A DNA stretch of 53,814 nucleotides from Methanoregulaceae archaeon (GTDB lineage Bacteria > Armatimonadota > Fimbriimonadia > Fimbriimonadales > Fimbriimonadaceae), in contig JADZEW010000025.1 in the NCBI GenBank assembly GCA_020850325.1, forward strand, positions 1-53,814. The letters are read 5' to 3'. A model generated the notes under the pieces. It was not told the origin of the DNA and did not search any database. It saw only the letters and a program-made list of their open reading frames with translations. The number at the start of each line of letters is the position of its first letter. Position 1 is the first letter of the stretch. The translations under genes and the position numbers were made by a program. This document shows positions 7,732 to 16,029 of this stretch, one piece after another.

Positions 7732-9213
7732 TCACTCCGGGTTTAGACCTGCCAAACGGCGCAGCGCTCGGAACACGATGACCATGGCTTCTGTGTCGCG
7801 GCAGCAGTAGTCGAGCAATGCGGTTCTCGTCGCCGCGACATCCTCGATTTCCCCCCGAATCATCCGGGCGAACACGAGTTGCGCGTGGTCCCCACCCTGA
7901 ATCTGCAGGTCCGAATAACCGAACCCGGGCGCGAGTGCCGGAAGCACCGTTTTGATGCTGAACCTACCGCGAAACTCGGGCAGGTACAGGTGATCGCGCA
8001 CAACGTCGAGCAGATCGAGACCCCGCTCAGCCATCAAGTCCACCATCGGCCCGGCGTGCGGAATCCCCGCCTGGGCCAGACCCCGGATCGTGTCCGGTTC
8101 GTACGAGGAGTAATAGCAAAGGGTCGCCGCGTCGGCGATGGCTTCTCGGAGCGTCCCGGCAAAACCAAACCTCGGATCGCTGCCTTCGTCGGCGAGAAAC
8201 TCCAGGTGCTTCGGCTCGGCGTCTGGGTGCGATAGAATGTGCGCCGACCACTGGAATGGGATGCGTTCGTAGGGTTGCGTTTCTCTAAAGACCGGCAGCC
8301 CAGGCTGAACCGCCTCGAAGTCGATGAAAGCGAGCGGGTAGGCGATCCCTTCGAGCACCTCGGCCAGTCGTTCTCCCACGTACGGTACGCCCTCACACTC
8401 GGCGCGGACGAACCGTCGCTGCAGCGGCGACAGATCGAACGAGTCTGGCAATGCATCAAACGTATGAACTCCCGCCTCGCGGAGTTCGGCTTCCTGTTGC
8501 TTCTTGATTCTCGGCAGGCGCGACACGTGCCAGATGTGCCGGCTCGCCTCGCAATGGGCAAGGTAGGGGCACTCATTGGGCGTGCGGCAGTGACGGCCCA
8601 CCTCGATATCGGGCGCAGTCGAACGCGCTTCGACCGCACGGGCGCGGGCAATGGCCTCCTTGACCTCGGGCAGGGCCTTCCGCACGCGTTTCCAAACTTG
8701 GCGAACGTCCTTCGTGCGCCCCTCGTTGGTCACCCATCCTTCATCGAACAGGTCCTTCAAGTCGTCGCCACAGCGAAACTCGCGGTTCAAAGTGAGCACC
8801 GCCGCATCGGTGACATCCAAACCGGATTGCTGTACCACGTGAACCTGAAACGCGATGTCGGGAATGTGCTTCTCCGGCTTCAGATCCAGACTCGACTTCA
8901 CTTCGATCACTCGATAGCGATTTCGCCTGCCCATTCGCTCCAGCACGTCGACCCGCGCGAAGAGCCCGCCGACGAGGAATGCCGCTTCGAAAATGACCGT
9001 AGCCCCGGCCGAGAGTGCCTGGCGGGTGAGTTCGACGGCCTCGAGCGAGTTCTTCCCTTCGATGAGCACGCCGTTCGGCCACCGTTTGCGGGCCAGCTCG
9101 GTCACGTGGGTTCCCTGCGCCATGCGCTCGAGCTCGGCGTCGGTCAGCTTGGTCGCTCGCTCAGGCTCGAACACCGACAGCCAATGCCGCTTCTCGCACT
9201 GGTACGCGCCCAT
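7732..9213 (-). CDS. DUF2779 protein: Cas4-like nuclease region fused to a DEDD-exonuclease-like domain
   Basis: 493 residues. The N-terminal half resembles Cas4/RecB-type PD-(D/E)XK nucleases: a VDVLERMG segment, then YRVIEVKSS as the catalytic E-x-K, and a cysteine-bearing stretch (CRTPNECPYLAHC) that may bind an Fe-S cluster together with the early YQCEKRHW cysteine. The C-terminal half is DUF2779, with LAFIDFEAV (DxE, as in DnaQ-like exonucleases) and a late DYCCRDTEAM. Family members usually begin with LTKSxF; here in-frame codons for WLTKSAF lie directly upstream of the ATG at 9213, so a non-ATG start upstream is likely. It follows the biotin carboxylase gene by 29 bases. A nucleic-acid or defence role is plausible but unproven. 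Confidence 0.82.
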   Translation of the reverse strand: MGAYQCEKRHWLSVFEPERATKLTDAELERMAQGTHVTELARKRWPNGVLIEGKNSLEAVELTRQALSAGATVIFEAAFLVGGLFARVDVLERMGRRNRYRVIEVKSSLDLKPEKHIPDIAFQVHVVQQSGLDVTDAAVLTLNREFRCGDDLKDLFDEGWVTNEGRTKDVRQVWKRVRKALPEVKEAIARARAVEARSTAPDIEVGRHCRTPNECPYLAHCEASRHIWHVSRLPRIKKQQEAELREAGVHTFDALPDSFDLSPLQRRFVRAECEGVPYVGERLAEVLEGIAYPLAFIDFEAVQPGLPVFRETQPYERIPFQWSAHILSHPDAEPKHLEFLADEGSDPRFGFAGTLREAIADAATLCYYSSYEPDTIRGLAQAGIPHAGPMVDLMAERGLDLLDVVRDHLYLPEFRGRFSIKTVLPALAPGFGYSDLQIQGGDHAQLVFARMIRGEIEDVAATRTALLDYCCRDTEAMVIVFRALRRLAGLNPE

Positions 9214-9242
9214 GAACGCGCTCTTGGTCAGCCAGCGTTCGC

Positions 9243-10754
9243 TCAGGACTTCGCCACCCGAAAGTCGTCCGCGACGTCCCAGGCGCCCATCGGGCGCGAA
9301 GCCCCCGCGACTCCGGTCGTCTCTACGTGAGCGGCGGAAATGATGAGGCCCAGTTCGGCCGGAATCGCCGCGTTAGGCTTCCACTCGGGAAGCTCGCGGC
9401 CCAGCCAGCCGGTGTCCATCTTTCCGGCTTGGAAGTCGGGATGATCGAGGATGTCCAGCAGGTACGCCACATTCGTCTTGACGCCGAGGACGTGGAAGTC
9501 GAGCAAGGCAGCCCGCAATCGGCGGATGGCATCGGCGCGAGTCGGCGCGTGGGCGATGACTTTGGCGATGAGCGAGTCGTAGTAGCGCGAGATCTCAGCC
9601 CCCGGTCCGTAGCCCGTATCCACCCGGACTCCCGGGGCCTTGGGCTCGGCCCAGGCGAGAATGCGGCCCACGGAAGGTAGGAAGTTGTTCGCCGGATCTT
9701 CGGCGACAATGCGCACCTCGATCGCGTGGCCATTGATGCCCGAGCGCGCGCCGGCAAGAACCCACTCCGGCACCTCAAGCGGTAGCCCGGAAGCGATCCG
9801 CAGCTGCTGGTGGACCAGATCCACGCCCGTCACCAACTCGGTTACCGGGTGCTCGACCTGCAGCCGAGCGTTGACTTCCAAGAAGTAGAACTCGCCGCTC
9901 GCCTCGTCGAACATGAACTCGGCGGTACCGGCTCCGGTATAGCCGGCGGCCCGCACGAGCGCTTCGACCGCAGCGCGCATCCGCGGCCAAACGTCGGCGT
10001 GCTCGCGGTTGGCAAACAGCGGCGAGGGCGCCTCTTCCACGAGCTTCTGGTGCCGCCGCTGAAGCGAGCATTCGCGCTCGAACAGGATCGCAACCTGGCC
10101 ATGGTGGTCGGCGAGGATCTGAGCCTCGATGTGCCTTGGTTGTTCGATCAGCTTCTCGACCATCATCGCGCCGTCGCCAAATCCCTTCAGGGCCTCATCG
10201 GCGGCGATCCGCAACTCGTCACGCAGTTGGTCGGCTTCACGGACGATCCGCATGCCACGACCGCCGCCGCCCGCGCTTGCCTTCAGCATCACGGGCAGCC
10301 CAATCCGCATTGCGGCCTCGACCAACTGATCCTCGGTCGCGTTCGGCTCGAAGAACCCCGGGGTGACCGGAACCCCCGCTGCTACCGCAACCTGCTTAGC
10401 ATCGATCTTGGCCCCCAGCCGCCGCATCGCCTCCGGAGACGGTCCCACAAACACGATGCCAGCATCGCGGCACGCCTCGGCGAACTCGGCCCGCTCGGAA
10501 AGGAACCCGTAGCCGGGATGGATGGCGTCGGCGCCGGTCGATTTCGCGGCTCCGATCACCTTGGCAATGTCGAGATAGCTCTTTGACGGCTCGCTCTCAC
10601 CCAGATCGACCGCTTCGTCGGCAAGCCGAACGTGCATCGCGTGAGCATCCGCCTCGCTGAAGACGGCAACCGTGCGGATGCCCATCTCTCGAGCGGCCCG
10701 GGTCACCCGCACCGCGATCTCGCCGCGATTCGCGATGAGCAGCTTCTGGATCAT
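9243..10754 (-). CDS. accC: Biotin carboxylase subunit of an acyl-CoA/acetyl-CoA carboxylase
   Basis: Carboxylates biotin on a carrier protein using ATP and bicarbonate. All domains are visible in 503 residues: N-terminal LLIANRGEIAVRV, HPGYGFLSE, the ATP-grasp glycine loop KASAGGGGRGM, the FERECSLQRRHQK motif, and catalytic EVNARLQVEHPVTE, followed by the C-terminal biotin carboxylase domain. The protein stops without a biotin-carrier (MKM) domain, so BCCP and carboxyltransferase must be encoded elsewhere. The GESEPSKSYL and GFLSE wording is like both AccC and propionyl/methylcrotonyl-CoA carboxylase alpha subunits, so the acyl substrate is uncertain. Its ATG overlaps the stop of the upstream M20 peptidase by 4 bases (ATGA), showing translational coupling. 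Confidence 0.9.
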   Translation of the reverse strand: MIQKLLIANRGEIAVRVTRAAREMGIRTVAVFSEADAHAMHVRLADEAVDLGESEPSKSYLDIAKVIGAAKSTGADAIHPGYGFLSERAEFAEACRDAGIVFVGPSPEAMRRLGAKIDAKQVAVAAGVPVTPGFFEPNATEDQLVEAAMRIGLPVMLKASAGGGGRGMRIVREADQLRDELRIAADEALKGFGDGAMMVEKLIEQPRHIEAQILADHHGQVAILFERECSLQRRHQKLVEEAPSPLFANREHADVWPRMRAAVEALVRAAGYTGAGTAEFMFDEASGEFYFLEVNARLQVEHPVTELVTGVDLVHQQLRIASGLPLEVPEWVLAGARSGINGHAIEVRIVAEDPANNFLPSVGRILAWAEPKAPGVRVDTGYGPGAEISRYYDSLIAKVIAHAPTRADAIRRLRAALLDFHVLGVKTNVAYLLDILDHPDFQAGKMDTGWLGRELPEWKPNAAIPAELGLIISAAHVETTGVAGASRPMGAWDVADDFRVAKS

Positions 10755-12163
10755 GCGAGCTTCTTGGCTTCCTCGATCAGCCGGAGGAACAAGTGGGCGT
10801 AAATGCGGCTCATCTTGAAGAGGTGCTCGATCTTCAGCCGCTCGTCGGTCTCGTGGGCGGGGCCATCGCCTTCCCAGCCGGTACCGATGCTCACCGTGTT
10901 GGGGATGGCGCGGGCATAGGTGCCACCGCCCATCACGCCCGGAGCCTTGCGCTCGCCGGTCTCGGCCTCGTACACGTCCACGATCGTTTTGACCAGCGGG
11001 TGATCGAGCGGGAAGTAGAGCGGCTCGCTGGCGTCGAAGCTTGCAACTTCGGCTTTAAGGTTCAAGGTCGCCACGTGAGCGCGGAGTCGGGTGGGCACTT
11101 CGTCGGCGGTCCAGGTCACCGGGCGGCGGACATTGAAAGTCAACTCGAAGCGCCCGTCGTGGGTTCGGACGATGCCGAGGTTGTTCGTCAGGTCGCCGCT
11201 CGCGTCATCACGGCCGTGAATGCCGAGCCCAACGCCGCTGGTCTGGGTGGTCTCGAGCACCGTCTCCCAGAAGCGGTCCGCACCCAGGGGGGCGAGCGCA
11301 GCGAGCGCGCGGAATGCTCGAGTTGCCGCCGAGTCGCCGAGGAACGGAGCGGCACCGTGGGCGGCCTTGCCCGAAGACTCGATGCTCAGTTCATCGCCGT
11401 CCCAGGCGAATGACACATTGCGGTCCCAATACTCTGAGGCCTTCATCGCGACCTCATTGCGGATCGCTTGGCCAACTCGTACTTTCGCGACCAAGTGGTC
11501 AATCACGATGTTCGGACGCTGGCCCCCACTCAGACCGGTGACGTAGAAGTCGGCGACGGGCTGGGCGGTAAGCGGAATCGCGACCACGAAGTTGCAGATT
11601 CCCTTCTCCGCATGATAGAGCGGCCAGCCCGAGTCGGGCGCAACGCCGAGGGTCGGCATCTCTTCGGTCTTGACGTACCGCTCCACGCACTTAAACCCGG
11701 ACTCCTCGTTACAGCCAAACACGATGCGCAACCGCACGTCGAGGTCGGGCACGCACTCCTTGATCGCACGGAAGGCATAGAACGAGGCCATCGTCGGCCC
11801 CTTGTCGTCCACCGCGCCGCGGGCGTACAGGTAAGCACCATCGATCTCCGCTCCGAACGGCTCGTGCTTCCAGCCCGGACCCACTGGAACGACGTCGAGG
11901 TGGCCGAGCGACATCACCATGGGTTTGCCGCTACCGACCTCGGCGTAGCCGCAGTAGCCCTCGATGTCCTTAGTCTCGAAGCCGTAGTCTTGGCTCATGC
12001 GCAATGCCAGGTCCAGCGCGTCGCGATTTGCCTTCCCAAAGGGGGCGTTCAGCTCGGGGTCGCTCTGGATCGAGGGGACGCGGAGCATCGCGACCGTGTC
12101 GCGGAGAAGGTCATCTTCATGGTCGCGGAGCCACGCCTGAACGCGCTGAACGGTGTCGGTCAT
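10751..12163 (-). CDS. M20-family dipeptidase (Sapep/PepV/CNDP-like)
   Basis: Zinc-dependent dipeptidase of 470 residues, cytoplasmic. The metal and catalytic residues sit in SLGHLDVVPVG (His, and the Asp that precedes the catalytic site), ARGAVDDKGP (bridging Asp), FGCNEESGF (catalytic base and ligand Glu), VAPDSGWP (ligand Asp) and the C-terminal GPAHETDE (last His). A dimerisation domain lies between. The gene starts an apparent minus-strand run with accC and the DUF2779 gene. A TAAACT box lies only 7 bases before the ATG and no Shine-Dalgarno is seen, so the message is probably leaderless. Confidence 0.92.
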   Translation of the reverse strand: MTDTVQRVQAWLRDHEDDLLRDTVAMLRVPSIQSDPELNAPFGKANRDALDLALRMSQDYGFETKDIEGYCGYAEVGSGKPMVMSLGHLDVVPVGPGWKHEPFGAEIDGAYLYARGAVDDKGPTMASFYAFRAIKECVPDLDVRLRIVFGCNEESGFKCVERYVKTEEMPTLGVAPDSGWPLYHAEKGICNFVVAIPLTAQPVADFYVTGLSGGQRPNIVIDHLVAKVRVGQAIRNEVAMKASEYWDRNVSFAWDGDELSIESSGKAAHGAAPFLGDSAATRAFRALAALAPLGADRFWETVLETTQTSGVGLGIHGRDDASGDLTNNLGIVRTHDGRFELTFNVRRPVTWTADEVPTRLRAHVATLNLKAEVASFDASEPLYFPLDHPLVKTIVDVYEAETGERKAPGVMGGGTYARAIPNTVSIGTGWEGDGPAHETDERLKIEHLFKMSRIYAHLFLRLIEEAKKLA

Positions 12164-12170
12164 GGCTCCG

Positions 12171-12176
12171 AGTTTA
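12171..12176 (-). promoter_or_regulatory. -10 box of the M20 dipeptidase gene (leaderless start)
   Basis: TAAACT on the minus strand ends 7 bases before the ATG at 12163. A transcript starting at the usual distance from a -10 box would begin at or next to the start codon. No good -35 is seen. Confidence 0.5.
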
Positions 12177-12219
12177 CTTGACTGGGTTGACCGACCCGCC
12201 GTCGCCGTCGCTGTTCATC

Positions 12220-13491
12220 GTGGAGAGATTCTTGCGCCAGGTCGAGCCGTTCTGGCGACCTCATCCCGGACAGCGCGAGTTCCTGCTCAGCCCCGCCAAG
12301 ACCAAGGTGCTCGCTTGCGGGCGTCGATGGGGAAAGACGGAAGTCTGCGCCGTCGAGATCGTCGCCGCTCTGCATGCCGACCATCCCACCCAACACCTCA
12401 TCCTGGCCCCCACCCAAGACCAGGCCGCACTGCTCTTCGATCGCGTCATCGGTTGGCTGGAGCGGCTCGAGATCGACCACGTCGTCCGCCGAACTCCGCA
12501 CCCGCGCGTCCACGTCGGGCCGCATACGATTCGAGCGCGGTCGGGGCACGTGGGGCGTTCGCTACGCGGACAGGAAGCTACCCACCTCGTCATCGACGAA
12601 GCCGCGTTTATCCCCGAGGCGCTCATCACCGAAGTCGCCCTACCCATGCTGGCGACCACCGACGGCCGTTGCACGATGATCAGCACCCCTCACGGAAGGA
12701 ACCACTTCTGGCGGTTCTTCCGATTCGGGCAAGAGGGTCAGCACGGGGTGTGGAGCCGCACCGCACCCTCCGCGCAGTCGCCTTATGTGTCGGCCTCGTT
12801 TCTTGCCTTCCAGCGCGAACTCATCTCCGACCGGGCGTACCGCGTGGAGTACGAGGCTGAGTTTCTGGATGGCGCCGGCTGCGTCTTTCGAAGCGAGTTG
12901 GTGGAGGCGTGCCTGGTGCCGCGTTGGGATGCCGAACCCCGCGGGGCCGTGCGGATCGGCGTGGACTGGGGCCGGTACCAAGACGCCACCGCCGTCGCGG
13001 TGGTGGTGGGCTCGCGCGAAAACCCGGCCCTGGTCGAGCTTCACGCGACCGGCGATGCACCGTGGTCAGAGCAGGTTCGCTGGGTGGCCGAGATCGTCGA
13101 TCGCTACCCGGGCAGCATCGTCACCTGCGACGCCACCGGCGTCGGTGATCCGCTGGTCGAGGCGCTTCGCGCCGCGACGCGACACGCGACCCTTCGACCG
13201 TTCGTGTTCACCGGCACCTCCAAACCCGGCCTCATCGACCAGCTGGTTTGGTTGATCGACAACGGGCGGCTGAAGATGACGCCGTTTCCCGACCTGTTGC
13301 GCGAGATGCAGCACTTCCAGATGACGCTTTCCGAGACCGGCCACCCGCGCCTTGCGGCCAGTGCGGGATTCCACGACGACCGCATCTGCGCGCTCGCCCT
13401 CGCCGTTTCCGAACTGCCCAGTTCCCTTTCGCCGGGGATCCGCACTGCCGGTTCACGACCCTTCTCGTTTGCCAAGGAGTACCCAAGATGA
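12220..13491 (+). CDS. Phage terminase large subunit (intact motifs)
   Basis: DNA-packaging ATPase/nuclease. ATPase domain: Walker A GRRWGKTE (about 34-41), Walker B VIDEAAF (124-130), coupling segment MISTPHGRNHFW. RNase H-like nuclease domain: IGVDWG (D249), VTCDATG (D304) and FHDDRI (D386/D387), so all acidic metal ligands remain. I use the GTG at 12220 because an upstream ATG in the same frame lies deep inside the opposite-strand dipeptidase gene and gives low-complexity residues; a TTG at 12177 is another option. At about 423 residues it is near full length for this class. The stop overlaps the portal ATG. No small terminase, capsid or tail gene is nearby, so this is either a prophage remnant or a retained function. 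Confidence 0.88.
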   Translation: MERFLRQVEPFWRPHPGQREFLLSPAKTKVLACGRRWGKTEVCAVEIVAALHADHPTQHLILAPTQDQAALLFDRVIGWLERLEIDHVVRRTPHPRVHVGPHTIRARSGHVGRSLRGQEATHLVIDEAAFIPEALITEVALPMLATTDGRCTMISTPHGRNHFWRFFRFGQEGQHGVWSRTAPSAQSPYVSASFLAFQRELISDRAYRVEYEAEFLDGAGCVFRSELVEACLVPRWDAEPRGAVRIGVDWGRYQDATAVAVVVGSRENPALVELHATGDAPWSEQVRWVAEIVDRYPGSIVTCDATGVGDPLVEALRAATRHATLRPFVFTGTSKPGLIDQLVWLIDNGRLKMTPFPDLLREMQHFQMTLSETGHPRLAASAGFHDDRICALALAVSELPSSLSPGIRTAGSRPFSFAKEYPR

Positions 13492-14555
13492 TCTTCAAAT
13501 TTCGCCGAAAGACGCCGCGCCGCGAGGTTGCGCCGACATTGACCCTGCCCGAACGCCAATCGCTCGCCCAACCTGGAGCCACCCACGGCTTGCCCGTGGC
13601 GACCTACGACCAGATGCAGACCGACTCGATGGTCCAGACCGCCCTGAACGTCAAGAAGCTCGGCGTGCTGGCGGCGCCTTGGCGAATCGTCGCCGGATCG
13701 GATGCGGAGTCGCTGCGTCGAGCCTCCTTCGTCGCGGAGTCGTTCGAGCGGATGGAGGGCTCCCCGCTGACCATCCTGTTCGGCGCCATGGACGCGTTCG
13801 CGAAGGGGTGGTCGCTGCAGGAGTTGGTGTACCGCTGGGGCGATGGGAAGCTGTGGCTTCACGCCGTGCGCCCTAAGGACCCGAACTACTACGGCATCGA
13901 GGTTGATGCGTTTGGGCGGATCCACGACTTGCGGTTACGGCTTCCGGGTGAAGCCGAGCGCACGCTGCCCCGCGAGAAGTTTGTGCTGTTTGCCCACCAA
14001 GGCGGCTACGGCAACCCGAAAGGCCGCAGCGACCTCGACGCCGCGCATCGGCATTGGCAGGCGAAGCAGTCGCTGCTCGCCGCGTGGCGGCTGCATCTGG
14101 AGCGGTTCGCGATGCCCACCGTGCTCGCCAAGATTGCTCGGGGACTGCCGGTCGAGGATCAGACGGCGCTGCTGAGTTCCTTGGATAACCTCCATCGGAT
14201 CACCGCGCTGCTCGTCCCCGAGGAGATCGACATCGACACGCTGGGCGGACAGAAAGAGCCGTCGACCGGGTTCATGGACGCGTTGGACTTCCACAATCGG
14301 GAGATCGCCCGCGCGATTCTCGGGCAGACGCTGACCACGGACGAGGGGCGGCGAGTGGGGTCGCTGGCGATGGGCAAAGTGCATCTGCAGGTGATGCTCC
14401 TGCAGCTCGACGCAATCCGCCGATCCCTTGCGGATCAGGTGATGACCGAACAGGTGATTCGGCCCTTGGTAGAACTCAACTTCGGCCCGGGACCGGTGCC
14501 TCGGTTCGAGTTCGAGTCGTCCGCCGCGCGATCGTTTGTAACGGGGGAGGTGTAA
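13488..14555 (+). CDS. Phage portal protein (DUF935, Mu gp29-like)
   Basis: 355-residue portal-like protein that would form the head-vertex channel through which terminase pumps DNA. DUF935 features seen: an early DPQV-like segment (MVQTALNVKKLGVLAAPW), MDAFAKGWSLQELVYRW, EKFVLFAH followed by GNPKGRSDL, AMPTVLAK, and the late LDFHNREIARAILGQTLTT. Length is somewhat short for Mu-like portals (about 500), mainly at the C-terminus. The ATG overlaps the terminase stop (ATGA) and has a strong AAGGAG eight bases upstream, so translation is coupled. A perfect 13-bp hairpin follows directly. The reading frame shows no decay, which argues against a dying prophage remnant. Confidence 0.82.
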   Translation: MIFKFRRKTPRREVAPTLTLPERQSLAQPGATHGLPVATYDQMQTDSMVQTALNVKKLGVLAAPWRIVAGSDAESLRRASFVAESFERMEGSPLTILFGAMDAFAKGWSLQELVYRWGDGKLWLHAVRPKDPNYYGIEVDAFGRIHDLRLRLPGEAERTLPREKFVLFAHQGGYGNPKGRSDLDAAHRHWQAKQSLLAAWRLHLERFAMPTVLAKIARGLPVEDQTALLSSLDNLHRITALLVPEEIDIDTLGGQKEPSTGFMDALDFHNREIARAILGQTLTTDEGRRVGSLAMGKVHLQVMLLQLDAIRRSLADQVMTEQVIRPLVELNFGPGPVPRFEFESSAARSFVTGEV

Positions 14556-14558
14556 AAG

Positions 14559-14587
14559 CCCCCTCCTTTCCCGTGGAAAGGAGGGGG
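14559..14587 (+). terminator. Perfect hairpin after the terminase-portal pair
   Basis: CCCCCTCCTTTCC at 14559-14571 pairs fully with GGAAAGGAGGGGG at 14575-14587 around a 3-base loop, 4 bases after the portal stop. There is no long T-run, so it may be a stabilising or REP-like hairpin rather than a classic intrinsic terminator. Confidence 0.55.
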
Positions 14588-14631
14588 TTGGGGGTGGAGA
14601 GATCACCGAGCCAACCGAGCCCCCGCGCAAG

Positions 14632-14666
14632 CAAAAGGGGTCGCCGCTCATGCGAGCGACGACCCC
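14632..14666 (-). terminator. Intrinsic terminator of the first PEP-CTERM gene
   Basis: GGGGTCG at 14637-14643 pairs with CGACCCC at 14660-14666, with further pairing inside. On the minus strand the stem is followed by TTTTGCTT, as expected for a terminator about 33 bases past the stop at 14699. Confidence 0.65.
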
Positions 14667-14698
14667 AGCCATGCCCTCGACAGAGGGTTCTGCTTGCC

Positions 14699-15352
14699 TT
14701 ACTTGCGTCGGCGACGAAGCATGGCGGCAACGCCGAGACCGAGGGCGGCCATGGTGGCCGGCTCAGGAACCGCGGTGCCTTCGAACTCAAAAGCGAGGTT
14801 GCCCATTTCCGATTGCCAACCCATGGTATCGAAGAAGCTGTAGGAGTAGGTGCCGTTACCCTGGCTGCTCGTGCTCCAAGCCCAAGCGTCATCCTGCGAG
14901 GCCACGTTGATCGAACCGATGTTCAAGTGGTAGTTGCCCGCGGCGAGGTTGAAGTTGGTGGCCAACTCGAACATGTACTCGGGACCACCGGCAATGCTGG
15001 CTCCAAGTTGAGTGATCGTGAACCCGGCCTTGGGAACGATGCCGCCCTCGACGGTCGTGCCGAGCGGGCTCATGATGTTGACTTCCCAATCCGAGAAGTT
15101 GCTTAGGTCGGGAAGGAAGGCGTTCTCCGAGAAGCCCCAGAATCGGATGGTGGTGACGTTCCAGCCAGGCGCGCCGACGGTGAAGTCATCCGCCACGGTC
15201 TGACCATAGAACTGACCACCATTGGTGCTTAACGCGTCCGAGTAGACACCGTCGGCACCGTTAGTGGTCTGGCTGAACAGAATGTCAGCGCTGGCGCTGG
15301 CGGCGACGCCCAGGCTGGCGGCGATAAGAAGACTGGTCTTAAATAAATTCAT
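14699..15352 (-). CDS. PEP-CTERM sorting domain protein, paralogue A
   Basis: Secreted 217-residue protein of unknown function. A signal peptide (residues 1-22, ending ASASA) and a C-terminal PEP-CTERM tag (VPEPATMAALGLGVAAMLRRRRK, 195-217) mark it for exosortase-type processing and surface or matrix delivery. The body is Gly/Asn/Ser-rich, with no catalytic motif that I recognise. It shares a long pattern with the protein at 16157-16870: ADNF/ADDFTVG..GWNV..IRFWGFS, P.LTNFS.FEVN, GGIVPKAGFTIT, FNLAAG.Y.LN, WAWS. The two are paralogues from a duplication that now brackets a DUF559 unit. A shared TCGTGTAGGATGT lies upstream of both. Confidence 0.85.
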   Translation of the reverse strand: MNLFKTSLLIAASLGVAASASADILFSQTTNGADGVYSDALSTNGGQFYGQTVADDFTVGAPGWNVTTIRFWGFSENAFLPDLSNFSDWEVNIMSPLGTTVEGGIVPKAGFTITQLGASIAGGPEYMFELATNFNLAAGNYHLNIGSINVASQDDAWAWSTSSQGNGTYSYSFFDTMGWQSEMGNLAFEFEGTAVPEPATMAALGLGVAAMLRRRRK

Positions 15353-15374
15353 TGCGGATAAAACCCTCCGCTCT

Positions 15375-15387
15375 ACATCCTACACGA
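15375..15387 (-). promoter_or_regulatory. Conserved upstream box of PEP-CTERM paralogue A
   Basis: TCGTGTAGGATGT on the minus strand, 22 bases before the start codon, is identical to 16890-16902 before paralogue B. TAGGAT could be a -10 hexamer. The flanking bases differ, so the box may be under selection. Confidence 0.5.
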
Positions 15388-15471
15388 ACTTCGGCCCGAT
15401 TCCCAGTTTGGCTAGCCGAAACTCGTACAATTGCGAGTAAGGATTCTTGGAAAGTGTGGAATGGGCGTGCC

Positions 15472-15602
15472 CTCAGGAGCATCGTTCCCACCTTCCCCTG
15501 CAGGGGAAGGTCTGTGAGCGACAGCCAACAGGGATGGGGTGGCAGTCAGTTCCACCCCACCTCTTCGCGCAAAAGCGCGAAGGTCCTCCCCTGCGAGGGG
15601 GG
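15472..15602 (+). repeat. Hairpin-rich R1 repeat, left copy flanking DUF559
   Basis: Order of parts: CTCAGGAGCATCG, hairpin CCTTCCCCTGCAGGGGAAGG, GTGAGCGACAG, GGGATGGGGTGG with its complement CCACCCCAC, hairpin CTTCGCGC-AAAA-GCGCGAAG, then CCTCCCCTGCGAGGGG. It is a direct repeat of 16030-16145, and the DUF559 gene lies exactly between them. A third copy at 116-190 is inverted. Confidence 0.8.
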
Positions 15603-15630
15603 AATAGCGAAGCCTTCCCTGGCAGGACAT

Positions 15631-16005
15631 CTACAAACCCAGTTCAGCCCTCCGACGTTCGATGGCCTCGTACAACTTCTCCATCGCATCGCCGAAGGGG
15701 TCGCGGACTTCCATGTTCCAGACCCTAACGACTCGAATTCCTTGACCTTCGATGAAGGTGTCCCGGCACCTGTCGTACTCCTTGCGATCATGATGAGATG
15801 TTCCGTCGACTTCGACGGCGAGGCGCAGTGCCGGACAGTAGAAGTCGAGGATGTACTCGCCCAACGGCTGCTGACGCCGGAACCTAAAGCCCAGCTGCGA
15901 GTTTCGAAGTTGCTTCCACAGCAGCTGCTCCGATTCCGTTGCGCTCTTTCGCAACTCTCGGGCGCGACGCTTCGAGTTTTCGCTATGGTTGCGAAGCGGC
16001 TTCAC
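15631..16005 (-). CDS. DUF559 small endonuclease-like protein
   Basis: 124 residues, a DUF559 protein related to very-short-patch-repair (Vsr) and PD-(D/E)XK endonucleases. Visible: a basic N-terminus with TESEQLLWKQLRN, FRFRRQQPLGEYILDFYCP (E50 and D54) and LAVEVDGTSHH (E65, D67, with paired His), the predicted metal site. It starts with GTG. The gene is bracketed by direct copies of a hairpin-rich repeat (15472-15602 and 16030-16145), so gene plus repeats look like one unit. Function is unproven. Such proteins are common as scattered single genes, and a role in copying or spreading the flanking repeats is my speculation. Confidence 0.82.
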   Translation of the reverse strand: MKPLRNHSENSKRRARELRKSATESEQLLWKQLRNSQLGFRFRRQQPLGEYILDFYCPALRLAVEVDGTSHHDRKEYDRCRDTFIEGQGIRVVRVWNMEVRDPFGDAMEKLYEAIERRRAELGL

Positions 16006-16029
16006 GAACCCATTTCACCCCAAGGTTGC

